The translations under genes and the position numbers were made by a program. This document shows, piece by piece, positions 46,573 through 55,247 of a DNA stretch of 64,000 bases (position 1 is its first letter; each line of letters opens with the position of its first letter). Origin of the DNA: Nocardioides alkalitolerans DSM 16699 (lineage in GTDB: Bacteria > Actinomycetota > Actinomycetes > Propionibacteriales > Nocardioidaceae). The notes under the pieces were generated by a model. The model had not been told where the DNA came from, did no database searches, and worked only from the letters and a program-made list of their open reading frames with translations. Where the stretch lies: assembly GCF_000426525.1 (NCBI RefSeq), contig NZ_AUFN01000010.1:310001-374000 (forward strand), in the 5' to 3' direction.

Positions 46573-49094
46573 GGCGTGCCACCCCGCTCGGCGCCCACCA
46601 GCCAGATCCGGGTGTGCCCGGCCTCGCGTCGTACGACGGCGGCGTGGGCGTCGTACGCGCCCAGCGGTGTAGCGACGACGAACCGTGTCGGCAGCCGCAG
46701 CACGCACCGGCCGTCCTCGCCCGGGGCCAGCAGCGCAGCGAACGTGCGCTCAGCCGCCTCGTCGCCCGCCGGGGCGGCCGTGGCGACCTCGGCCCCCAAC
46801 GCCTCCCGCTCCCCCGGCCCCGCCTCGAGCCGGCGCAGCTCGAAGCGGCCGTCGGGCGTCGCGTCGTACCGCAGCCCACCCACCAGCGAGCCCGCCAGCG
46901 CGGCCTCGACGTGCCGGCGCACGAGGGCGACGAGCGCGTACGGCGACCGCGCCAGCTCGTCGAGGCGGCCACTGTCGAGCAGGACCGTCGCCAGGGTCGC
47001 GCGGGTGAGCCCGGTGGCGGTCTGGAGGTCGTCGAGCACTGCGCCGACCGACCCGGCGACCGACCCGGCACCCGGCCCCTCGCCCGGCACCGGCGCCTCC
47101 TCGGGCACCTCCGCCACGGACCCCGCCCCCGACCACAGCCCCGTCCTCGTCACGCGCACCGCCGCCGCGTCGCGGGGCTCGGCCGCCAGGGCCCGCACCA
47201 CCTCCGCGACCAGCGCCCCGGTGTCGACCTCGAGCCGGTACGACGTGCGCCGCTCCACGTCCCGCCAGGCGGCGGCCAGGACCGGGCTGACCTCGTCGCC
47301 TGCCCTGTCCACCCGAACGGGCCGCCGCCCCGCACCCCGCGGCGCCACCGGGCGCGCCGTGCCGAGGCCGGCCGCGGCGTACTCCTGCTGGAGCCCGCCG
47401 GCGAACGCGCCGTACGTCTCCCCCGCCACCACCGTCAGCTCGGCGACCTCGGGGTCGTGCACGCGGCGGCCCTGCTGGTCGACGGGCAGCCGGAGCCCGC
47501 GGCCGATCGTCTGGCGGCGCTCGAGCGGCTCGCCCATCTCGCGGAGCACGCAGATGCCGAAGACGTTCGGGTTGTCCCAGCCCTCGCGCAGCGCCGAGTG
47601 GCTGAAGAGGAACCGCACGGGCTCGGCCTCGTCGAGCAGCCGCGCCTTGTCGCGCATGATCAGGTCGTAGGCGTCGTCGTCGCGGGCGTGGCCGCGCTCG
47701 GTGCTGTCGACGTACGTCGTCGTGCCCTGCACCCGGGTGCGCGCGAAGTAGGCGCGCCGCAGGGTCCGCGGATCGACCGGCGGGATGCCGAGCGCCGCGC
47801 TCTCCTCCCGGTGGATCTCGTCGAACCAGCGCGCGAACCGTCCGTCGACCTCGACGCCGTGCTCGTCGTGCGTCACGTAGGAGGCGACCCGGTCGACGAA
47901 GAAGAGGCTCAGCACCTTCACCCCGCGGGCCGCCAGGGCGGCCTCCTTGCGCAGGTGCTCGCGCACGGTCTCGCGGATCATCGCGCGCAGCACGGTGTCG
48001 TCGGCGCCCCCGAGCACCTCGCCGGCGCGCAGCACGCCGTACCCGCTGAGCTCGACCCACGCCGGCCCGTCCGCGTCCGCGAGGCCGACGTCCACGACCC
48101 GACCGAGCGCCGCGTACGCCGGGTTGTGCGTCGCCCGCGCGAGGTCCCGACCACGCGCGACCGTGGCCGGCCGGCGCACCAGGTCGCCCTCCCGGTCGCG
48201 GCAGACGAGCTCGAGCCGGGCACGCCAGGGCTCGCGGCGGATGCCGATGAGCCGGGCGTACGGCGGGGGCTCGACGCCCGGCCGGGTGACCTCGGCGACC
48301 ACGACGTGCTTGACGAGGCCGCGCGCGTGGGCCGCGACGGGGTCGAGGCGGTAGACGACGTGGCGGGAGCGCCGGTGGGTCGCGCTGTAGCGCAGCGTGC
48401 AGAGCGGGTCGAGGTCGTCGAGCGCGGAGCGGGAGAGGTCGGACTCCATGTTCTGCGGCTCGTCGACGATCACGACGGGTCGGGTGGCGCGCAGGTGGTC
48501 GATCGGGCGGAGGCCGCCGAGCTGGTCGCGCGCCTGCCGCACCACCCGCTGGGCGCGCTCGCCCCGCAGCGAGTCGATCGTCATCACGAGGATCTGCACG
48601 GTCGACGTCGTCGCGAACGTGCGCACCCGGTCGGCGGAGTGCCCGGCGTAGACCGACACCTCGAACGGCACGGGGTGCAGGGCCTCGAGGTGGCGGCGCA
48701 GCAGGCGCACGCTGCCGAGCACCGTCTCGCGCACCGCCACCCCCGGCACGAGCACGACGAACTTGGTGAGGCCGTGCCGCTCGGCCAGCGCGAGGATCGT
48801 GCGGAGGTAGACGTAGGTCTTGCCGGTGCCCGTCTCCATCTCGACGTCGACGTCGAGGCCCGGCCCGCTCCCCAGGTCGGTGACCGGCAGGCCGTGGCGC
48901 TCCTGCACCGACCGCAGGTGGCGGGCCAGCAGGTCGCCGTCGAGCCGCAGGTGGTTGCCGACGGCGCCGATCTCCCGGGCGAGGTCAGGGGTCTCCGCGG
49001 GGCTCACCCGCGGCTGGCCCGCGAAGAGGTCGACCACGGCCGCCACCGCGTCGCGCTGGTGGGGCTGGTCGGGGTCGAACGCGAAGTCCCTCAC
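46569..49094 (-). CDS. Type III restriction enzyme Res subunit, nuclease motif apparently lost
   Basis: The 841-residue protein has an SF2 helicase core: Walker A 'METGTGKT' (86-93), 'DEPQ' (211-214), 'LRYSATH' and 'RRQTIGRGLRLPV'. These are the marks of type III Res. The C-terminal nuclease domain is recognisable ('FVVATPLGAYDAHAAVV', then 'IWLVGAERGGTP' as the end). But where Res proteins have a PD pair followed by (V)ExK, this sequence has AH and AER, and the chain stops there, over 100 residues shorter than usual. Translocation without cleavage is predicted. It starts 7 bp after mod, in the same operon. Confidence 0.88.
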   Translation of the reverse strand: MRDFAFDPDQPHQRDAVAAVVDLFAGQPRVSPAETPDLAREIGAVGNHLRLDGDLLARHLRSVQERHGLPVTDLGSGPGLDVDVEMETGTGKTYVYLRTILALAERHGLTKFVVLVPGVAVRETVLGSVRLLRRHLEALHPVPFEVSVYAGHSADRVRTFATTSTVQILVMTIDSLRGERAQRVVRQARDQLGGLRPIDHLRATRPVVIVDEPQNMESDLSRSALDDLDPLCTLRYSATHRRSRHVVYRLDPVAAHARGLVKHVVVAEVTRPGVEPPPYARLIGIRREPWRARLELVCRDREGDLVRRPATVARGRDLARATHNPAYAALGRVVDVGLADADGPAWVELSGYGVLRAGEVLGGADDTVLRAMIRETVREHLRKEAALAARGVKVLSLFFVDRVASYVTHDEHGVEVDGRFARWFDEIHREESAALGIPPVDPRTLRRAYFARTRVQGTTTYVDSTERGHARDDDAYDLIMRDKARLLDEAEPVRFLFSHSALREGWDNPNVFGICVLREMGEPLERRQTIGRGLRLPVDQQGRRVHDPEVAELTVVAGETYGAFAGGLQQEYAAAGLGTARPVAPRGAGRRPVRVDRAGDEVSPVLAAAWRDVERRTSYRLEVDTGALVAEVVRALAAEPRDAAAVRVTRTGLWSGAGSVAEVPEEAPVPGEGPGAGSVAGSVGAVLDDLQTATGLTRATLATVLLDSGRLDELARSPYALVALVRRHVEAALAGSLVGGLRYDATPDGRFELRRLEAGPGEREALGAEVATAAPAGDEAAERTFAALLAPGEDGRCVLRLPTRFVVATPLGAYDAHAAVVRREAGHTRIWLVGAERGGTP

Positions 49095-49101
49095 CGTGGG
49101 C

Positions 49102-50925
49102 TCACGCGGTCCGCAGCACGACGCCGCGCGCCCGGCACAGCTGCACGAGGCTGGTGCGCACGGTGTCGTCGACGAGCACGGCCTCCGCGACGAGCAGCCG
49201 CTCCGGACCGGCGGCCACCGCCGCCTCGAGCTGCGCCAGGGACGGGGCGGCCGGCCCGACGTACGCGAGCAGCCGCCCTTCGTCGACCGACGACCACGAG
49301 ATGCCCGCGAGGTCGACGGGCTCGGCGCGCACGGTCAGCGGGTAGCCCCACCGCAGCAGCGCCGTGGTCAGCAGGTCGTCGGGCTGTCCGGGTACGGCGG
49401 CCGCCCCGCTCCGCAGGGCCTCGAGCTCACGCCGTACGGCGTCCTCCCCCGCGCCCGGCGCGGGTGCGGGTCCGGGGACGAGCTCGAAGGTCCGGTAGCC
49501 GACGTCGAGCGCCCGCCCACCCGTGGTCTCGGCCCGCAGCTGCTCCCCCGCGAGGTCGATCCGCCGGCGTCCGACCTCGGTGAGCGTGGCGAACCCCGCC
49601 GCCCTGGCCTCCGAGTCCGGCGGCGTGGGCGCGGGCAGCTGCACCTGGACGTGGCGTCGGGTGCCGCCGTCCTCGGCGTTGAGCTGCATCACCGCGTGGG
49701 CGGTCGTGCCCGACCCGGAGAAGAAGTCGAGCACCAGCGACCCGTCGGGCGGCGCGAACTGCCGCAGCATGCGCCCGACGAGGCTCACCGGCTTGGGGCT
49801 CTCGAAGTAGGCGCCGCCCATGAGCGCGGCCAGCGCGGAGGTGGCCGTGGAGGTGTAGCCCGCGTCGTCCCACCAGGTGGTGTCCGTACGGCGCCGCGCC
49901 CGAGCCTGGTCGAGGTAGTACTTGCGCAGCAGCGTGCCCCCGCGCCGCACGACCTCCCCCGCGGCGTGCAGCTCGGCCATGCGCTCGCGGGAGTAGCGGA
50001 AGTGGCCGGTGACGCCGAGGAACTCGTAGTGCGGATTGCCCTTGCGGGCGCCGCCCGGCCCGTCGACCGGCACGAGGCGGTAGGGCCCGCGCTCGTCCGC
50101 GGCGTCGAACCCCGTGAGGTCGGGCTCGAGCCCGATGGTGTGGCGGCCGGCGAGCAGCCGCTCGTAGTCCTTCGCGTAGACGAGCACGGTGTGGTGGCTC
50201 GCCGAGATCACGCGGTCGTTCGACACCGAGCCGCGCGCCTTGTGGGCGATGGCCGCGACGAACCCCGCCTCCCCGAAGATCTCGTCGCACAGCTGCCGCA
50301 GGTGGGCCTGCTCGTGGTCGTCGATGGAGACCAGCAGCACCCCGTCGTCGGCCAGCAGGTCGCGGGCGAGCCGCAGCCGCGGATGCATCATCGACAGCCA
50401 CCGGCTGTGGAACCGCCCGTCGGCCTCCGGGTTGGTGCGCAGGCGCCGCCCGTCGGCGTCGGCCTGGCCGGTCTGCCCGAGGTACGACGTCAGCGGGTCG
50501 GTGAAGTCGTCGGCGTACACGAAGTCGCGCCCCGTGTTGTACGGCGGATCGACGTAGATCATCTTCACCGCGCCGAGATAGGCCGTGCGCAGCAGCTTGA
50601 GCACCTCGAGGTTGTCGCCCTCGACGTACGCGTGCTGCGTCGTCGCCGCGTCCTTGCTGTGCTCCGGCACCTCGCGCAGCGTTGCGGTCGTGGGCTCCTG
50701 AGCCGCGCGTACGGCGCGACGCCGCCCCGGCCAGGTGAGGCCGAAACGCTCGGGGGCGCCGGGTTCGTCGGCTGCCTCCCCCAGGAGGTCGTGGAGCCGG
50801 GAGAGGTCGATGCGGCCGTCGGCGACCACCTCGGGGGCCAGGTCGGTGATGCGGCGGACGAGCTCGTCCCGGAGCTCAGCGCGGAGGTCGGGCGTGGCGT
50901 GCGGGCCCTCGACGTCGTCGGTCAC
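49102..50925 (-). CDS. Type III restriction-modification system methyltransferase Mod
   Basis: The 607-residue protein has the amino-methyltransferase motif IV 'DPPYNTG' (126-132) before motif I 'LVLDFFSGSGTTAHAV' near residue 400, the order of the beta class used by type III Mod. Between them lies the target-recognition region. It also has 'FHSRWLSMMHPRLRLARDLLADDGVLLVSIDDHE'. It would methylate adenine-N6 on one strand of an asymmetric site. Upstream, about 50990 marks the change to more A/T-rich DNA. Confidence 0.93.
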   Translation of the reverse strand: MTDDVEGPHATPDLRAELRDELVRRITDLAPEVVADGRIDLSRLHDLLGEAADEPGAPERFGLTWPGRRRAVRAAQEPTTATLREVPEHSKDAATTQHAYVEGDNLEVLKLLRTAYLGAVKMIYVDPPYNTGRDFVYADDFTDPLTSYLGQTGQADADGRRLRTNPEADGRFHSRWLSMMHPRLRLARDLLADDGVLLVSIDDHEQAHLRQLCDEIFGEAGFVAAIAHKARGSVSNDRVISASHHTVLVYAKDYERLLAGRHTIGLEPDLTGFDAADERGPYRLVPVDGPGGARKGNPHYEFLGVTGHFRYSRERMAELHAAGEVVRRGGTLLRKYYLDQARARRRTDTTWWDDAGYTSTATSALAALMGGAYFESPKPVSLVGRMLRQFAPPDGSLVLDFFSGSGTTAHAVMQLNAEDGGTRRHVQVQLPAPTPPDSEARAAGFATLTEVGRRRIDLAGEQLRAETTGGRALDVGYRTFELVPGPAPAPGAGEDAVRRELEALRSGAAAVPGQPDDLLTTALLRWGYPLTVRAEPVDLAGISWSSVDEGRLLAYVGPAAPSLAQLEAAVAAGPERLLVAEAVLVDDTVRTSLVQLCRARGVVLRTA

Positions 50926-51069
50926 CGGGCGCCTCGCACGGGTGCAGCCTAGGCGGGTGGGGCGTTGGGGGCAGGGTGTGCGGAGCTGACTCTCGGGAGA
51001 TCGCCGAAGGGAGCTTGGCGTCGTGGGAGGCCGATGACCGCAGCGATCACTGTCTCGGCTTTGTCGGAG

Positions 51070-51927
51070 TTACGCGGTCGGAATGGTGACAGTAGTTGCG
51101 CTGTAGTCGTCCAGATCGTAGAGATCAAAATTGATGGTGCCGCCGATGGTTGCAGGTGCGGGAAAGCTGATGAAAACAGTTGCAGTCGAGTCGGCACCTA
51201 ATTCACTCGGCGTGGTCGCGTCGAGCATCCCGAGTTGACGGCCGGACGGGTCACGATAGGTAGCGCTGTACAGGCCGGTGACGTCCATTCCAGACGAGGC
51301 AGAGGCGGCACTGAGGGCGACGAAAAAGTTCCCGGAGACTGGGGATTGGTACGCATAGAGCAACTCGAAGGTGCCCTGGTTGCCTGCCTCGATGACCGTG
51401 CCGTTGCCCGCGACCAGCAGTTCGTCGATCGGCTGCCCGTTGATCGAGAAGTTCACAACGACGCCGTCCGCACCTTCAATCTCTGTCCACTCGACGCAGA
51501 CCGCGTCGTCACCTGCGTACGGCTCGCATCCTTCATATCCGTCGTCAGTTCGCTCGCTCTCCAGCGCCTCTGCCCCAGGCATCCCGGCATCCAGGAGCGC
51601 GTTGGCCTGAGACAGCAGGTACTCCAGGTAGACACGAGCAACTGAGCCCTCCCCCGTCAGCTCCCTCGCGCTCTCAAGGTCGCGCAGACCTCCCCCCGCT
51701 AGCGCCTCGAAGAGCTGATCGAGGTCGTCGGAGTCGGGGAGATCCGACGCCGGCTCTGACTCGGTGGTCTCCACGGCGACGGGCTCGGCGGCTGACTCAG
51801 TGCTCTCGGCGACCTTCGCCTTCGCGTCATCGTCTGCGGGCGTCACTGGGGCGTCGTCGGAGCAACCCATGAGTAGCCCTGCAAGTGCAATGGTGACAAC
51901 GATGGATCGCGTGAACCTGAAGTACAT
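51070..51927 (-). CDS. Putative secreted lipoprotein
   Basis: ATG 51927 gives 285 residues with a signal peptide and lipobox ('IVVTIALAGLLMGC', Cys22). An Asp/Glu/Ser/Ala-rich linker and an acidic globular region with two Cys ('EGCEPYAGDDAVC') follow. The composition is Asp/Thr-rich and lower in G+C than the genes to the left. No family is recognised. The 51928-52221 gap shows no further gene. It reads away from the GNAT-PIN gene, so the two are divergent. Confidence 0.75.
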   Translation of the reverse strand: MYFRFTRSIVVTIALAGLLMGCSDDAPVTPADDDAKAKVAESTESAAEPVAVETTESEPASDLPDSDDLDQLFEALAGGGLRDLESARELTGEGSVARVYLEYLLSQANALLDAGMPGAEALESERTDDGYEGCEPYAGDDAVCVEWTEIEGADGVVVNFSINGQPIDELLVAGNGTVIEAGNQGTFELLYAYQSPVSGNFFVALSAASASSGMDVTGLYSATYRDPSGRQLGMLDATTPSELGADSTATVFISFPAPATIGGTINFDLYDLDDYSATTVTIPTA

Positions 51928-52221
51928 GGGGTGACCATAAATGCGTGCCAATAGTTTCCGCTCAGGAATGAAGAAACCCCGACCAGGATCACACCAACAG
52001 CTCCGCTAATGTTGCAACCTTCCCGCGGCCACTCCCCGCTCGACTGATGTCGGACGCCGAAACCTCCTAGTGGCGATGCGCCGACTCCGACACTGTCCTA
52101 ACACAGCGATCGCGATGTCCATGCGGCGAAAAGGTCGAGGGGTCGTGACGGTAGAAGCCGCGCGGACCCCGAGTTCATCGGGAGAGGTCTGCCGCCGATC
52201 GTGTCAACGCGGCACGATTGA

Positions 52222-54384
52222 ATGAAACAAAGGTGCGCAGATTCGCCCAAGATGCCTCGTCTCAGCGCTGGCCTGAGCGACACTGACGAGGTGAATGGGG
52301 CAGCCACCGCGACGGCCGAGGGCGCCATCCGCATTGCCGGTATCGAGTCGGTGCCCGAGACGTGGGTTCAGGAAGTCATCGTCCTAGGCGACAAGAACCG
52401 CAACCGACTTGGCCCCATGCCGTACGCCGGGTTCCGTGAGGCAGCGGCAAAAGGCAACATCGTCCTGGCGATCCGCACACACGACGACGGGACAGAAGCC
52501 CTCGCCGGCTACTGCCTGTACGCGCCGACCGTGCGCGCGGACCGGTACGCCCGCATCGCGCATCTCTGTGTTGCCCAGGGCGAACGTGGTCAGGGGATCC
52601 CAGCGCGACTCGTCGACGCAGTCATGGAACGGTGCTCGGACCGTCTCGGGCTGCGATTGAAGTGCCGCGACGACTGGGAAGCTGCCGCGAAGTGGCCGTC
52701 TCTCGGGTTCGAGCCCGTCCGCCGGCGAACAGGGCGCGGCAAGACAAACAAGCCTATGACGGAGTGGGTCCGGCACAACGACGACGCCACGACGCTCCTA
52801 TCGCTTCCGAGTGCGGACCCAGAGCACCTTTTAGTCGCAGTGGACTGCAATGTCTTCTGCGATCTGTTCGGCACCTCCCCGAAGCGAAAGCATCGGTTCT
52901 CAGGAACGGTCGCGGTCCTTGCAGCGTCGGAGCAGATTCGACTTGCGCGACCGTTCTCACTAACTGGTGAGCTGAACAGGACGACTGACCTTCGTGAACG
53001 CGATGCGCTCCTCCACACCGCTGCAGCCAGCGGGTTGAAGCTTCTGAAGGGCGACTCGGCTGCGGTGGAGGAGCTTCGCGACGAGCTCTTCGCCGGCGTC
53101 CCGAACAACATCCTCGCAACCGATGACAGCCTTGAGACCGACGCAACCCTCCTCGCCGAGGCCATCCTCGGCGGCGCCGACGTATTCGTCACCCGCGATC
53201 AGAACGCTGTCACCTACCTTGGCCCGACCGCAGCTAAAGGTCGCGACTTTACGGTGCTGTATCCCGACGAGTTGCCCGCGTTCATCGACCGTCGCGCCGA
53301 CGCCGCCGGCTACCTTCCCACCCAACTGCACCAGACCGGATATCAGGTCACCCGCGGTGACGCAGCGACATGGAACCCCGAACGGCGCATGGAACTGCTG
53401 GAGAAGGAGTCCGGCGAGACGAAGCCCGAGTTCCGTGCCCGCATCAGGGCGAGTGCTGAGAGGTCAGTCGGGACAGATGACCGCCAGGTCATGTTCACCC
53501 CCGACGGCGACGTCCTCGCTATCTGGGCTGCCCACGACATTGGAACCGTCCTCGATGTGCCACTTCTGCGCATCCAGCGTGGACCGCTGCTCCCCACCAT
53601 CGCCCGGCAGCTATCGCGAGCGATGCGACGCCGGGCTGCCGATAACGGGCTAACGACCGTCCGTCTGGCCGACACCCAAGCTCACGTCACCATCCGGGCC
53701 GAACTGCAGCGCGATGGATTCTCCCCGGGCCCAAACGGCCTCCTGACCGCGACTGTTCTGACGACCGTGGGCACCTGGGAGCAGGTCAAGGCCGCGGCAC
53801 ATGCCGTACCCGAAACCGGCGTCGCACTCCCAGCGCACCTCGGCTCTACTGCAGAAGCGTCCGAGTACGAACGGGTCCTGTGGCCGGCCAAGGTGCTCCA
53901 CCCCGACCTGCCGACCTTCTTCATCCCCATCCGGGGAGTGTTCGCGGACGACCTCCTCGGCCACATGCCGACCCTTCTCGCACGCCCAGACTCCCTCGGG
54001 TTGTCCCGCGAACACGTCTACTACAAGAGCGGCAACACCCGGCCCCCATCACCCGGCCGCATCCTCTGGTACTCGAGCCGACGCGACAAGGAAGTGGTCG
54101 CCTGCTCACGACTCGTCGAGAGTGTCACCGGAACCCCTGAGGTCCTCCACCGTGAGTTCTCCAACATTGGCGTCCTCACCCTCGACCAAGTCCGCGGAGT
54201 GAAGAACAAGCAGGGCAAAGTCACCGCACTGCGGTTCGCGGACACCGAGATCTTGAAGCGGCCCCTGCCGCTCGCGCGGGTCCAAAGTCTGTCGGTGGGC
54301 ACTGTTAACTTGACTATCCAGTCGCCGGTCCCGGTCGACCCAGCGACGTTCAAGCAACTGTACGAGGAGGGGATGCGCTCATGA
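52222..54384 (+). CDS. GNAT acetyltransferase - PIN nuclease - PUA-like fusion protein
   Basis: The 720-residue product is a fusion. Residues 37-185: GNAT, with the acetyl-CoA loop 'VAQGERGQGIPARL' (117-130). Residues 200-350: PIN-type nuclease, with 'LLVAVDCNVFCDLF' (Asp208), 'ETDATLLAEAI' (Asp307) and 'DVFVTRDQN' (Asp326), so the acidic site looks intact. Residues 600-705: a PUA/ASCH-like end ('GRILWYSSRRDKEVVACSRLV'). The middle is unassigned. The start is uncertain; no clear ribosome site precedes ATG 52222 and GTG 52312 is possible. The stop overlaps the ASCH gene (ATGA). Codon use and base composition differ from the core genes. A toxin or defence role is inferred, not shown. Confidence 0.8.
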   Translation: MKQRCADSPKMPRLSAGLSDTDEVNGAATATAEGAIRIAGIESVPETWVQEVIVLGDKNRNRLGPMPYAGFREAAAKGNIVLAIRTHDDGTEALAGYCLYAPTVRADRYARIAHLCVAQGERGQGIPARLVDAVMERCSDRLGLRLKCRDDWEAAAKWPSLGFEPVRRRTGRGKTNKPMTEWVRHNDDATTLLSLPSADPEHLLVAVDCNVFCDLFGTSPKRKHRFSGTVAVLAASEQIRLARPFSLTGELNRTTDLRERDALLHTAAASGLKLLKGDSAAVEELRDELFAGVPNNILATDDSLETDATLLAEAILGGADVFVTRDQNAVTYLGPTAAKGRDFTVLYPDELPAFIDRRADAAGYLPTQLHQTGYQVTRGDAATWNPERRMELLEKESGETKPEFRARIRASAERSVGTDDRQVMFTPDGDVLAIWAAHDIGTVLDVPLLRIQRGPLLPTIARQLSRAMRRRAADNGLTTVRLADTQAHVTIRAELQRDGFSPGPNGLLTATVLTTVGTWEQVKAAAHAVPETGVALPAHLGSTAEASEYERVLWPAKVLHPDLPTFFIPIRGVFADDLLGHMPTLLARPDSLGLSREHVYYKSGNTRPPSPGRILWYSSRRDKEVVACSRLVESVTGTPEVLHREFSNIGVLTLDQVRGVKNKQGKVTALRFADTEILKRPLPLARVQSLSVGTVNLTIQSPVPVDPATFKQLYEEGMRS

Positions 54385-54938
54385 AGATCCCCAGAGCCGC
54401 TCAGGAGGCCGTCAAGGTCCTTGAAGCGGGCATACGAGCCGCCGCCGGCGCGCCCACCCAGATCCGGAGGGCGAACGGGCCACACAGTTCGCGGACTGGA
54501 GTTGGAGAGACAGGCAACGGACGCGCCCTCTTCATCTCCGTCAAACCTCGATACGCCGACGCGATCCTTCAGGGCCGCAAGACAGTCGAACTCCGACGAA
54601 CCCGCCCCAACCTCCCTGACGGGTCTCTCGTCTTCTTGTACTCCTCCACCCCCACACGAGCCGTCGTCGGCTGGGCTCGACTCATCGGCGTCCGCGAAGG
54701 CACACCCCTCGAGATCTGGGACGAGTACGGCCACGCGGCCGCCATCGACGCACCCGACTACGAAATCTACTTCGACGGAGCCGAACAAGCCTTCGCCCTT
54801 GAACTCGATTGCGTCGTCATCGCCGCCCAGCAAGTTCCGCTCAGCGTCATCCGGTCCATCGGCATCCAGCCACCCCAGAGCTGGCGCTACGTCCCTGCCG
54901 ACGTCACGACCCAGATTCAAGAGTCCGCACTCGCCTGA
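54381..54938 (+). CDS. ASCH domain protein (PUA-like RNA-binding)
   Basis: The 185-residue product has a basic N-terminus of about 45 residues, then an ASCH domain: 'LFISVKPRYADAILQGRKTVELRR' with the conserved GxKTxExR-like motif, 'LPDGSLVFLYSSTPTRAVVGWARL'. ASCH folds are PUA-related and proposed to bind RNA or nucleotides; some are small hydrolases or ribonucleases. Co-translated with the GNAT-PIN fusion (ATGA overlap). The basic tail would help bind nucleic acid. Its own role as antitoxin or partner is inferred. Confidence 0.85.
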   Translation: MKIPRAAQEAVKVLEAGIRAAAGAPTQIRRANGPHSSRTGVGETGNGRALFISVKPRYADAILQGRKTVELRRTRPNLPDGSLVFLYSSTPTRAVVGWARLIGVREGTPLEIWDEYGHAAAIDAPDYEIYFDGAEQAFALELDCVVIAAQQVPLSVIRSIGIQPPQSWRYVPADVTTQIQESALA

Positions 54939-54990
54939 CTCTGCGACTGGAGGAGGCATCTGAGAGCGCTGGAGCCGTTGACGACAGAGG

Positions 54991-55026
54991 CTGTCCTGGT
55001 CCATGTCCTTCGGCAGACCAGGACAG
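54991..55026 (+). terminator. Hairpin after ASCH gene
   Basis: Perfect 11-bp arms CTGTCCTGGTC / GACCAGGACAG enclose a 14-nt loop, 52 bp after the ASCH stop. It is a likely terminator or mRNA 3' end. The rest of the 309-bp gap up to 55247 contains no gene; a T-arm-like string at about 55203 does not fold as a tRNA. Confidence 0.55.
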
Positions 55027-55247
55027 AGTGCGAGTCAGCCGATTCCTGGTCCCCGGTCGCGACCCATCTCCGACGCATCATTCGGGTGGCTTGCGACTGA
55101 CCAGCCCTCCGACACAGGACGTCGGCGGCGAACGGCTTGTCAGTCTCCAACGGGATTGCCGACTGCGAGTGCCACTGCTTGTTCAACGGGACTCCCCTAC
55201 CGCAAGGTTCGACCCCTAGACGCCGATACCTCGCCTAGAGTCCAGTC

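Noticed and set aside
55200..55225. T-arm-like string GGTTCGACCCC before the HEPN gene
   Set aside because: The flanking bases do not form a stem and there are no D or anticodon arms nearby.
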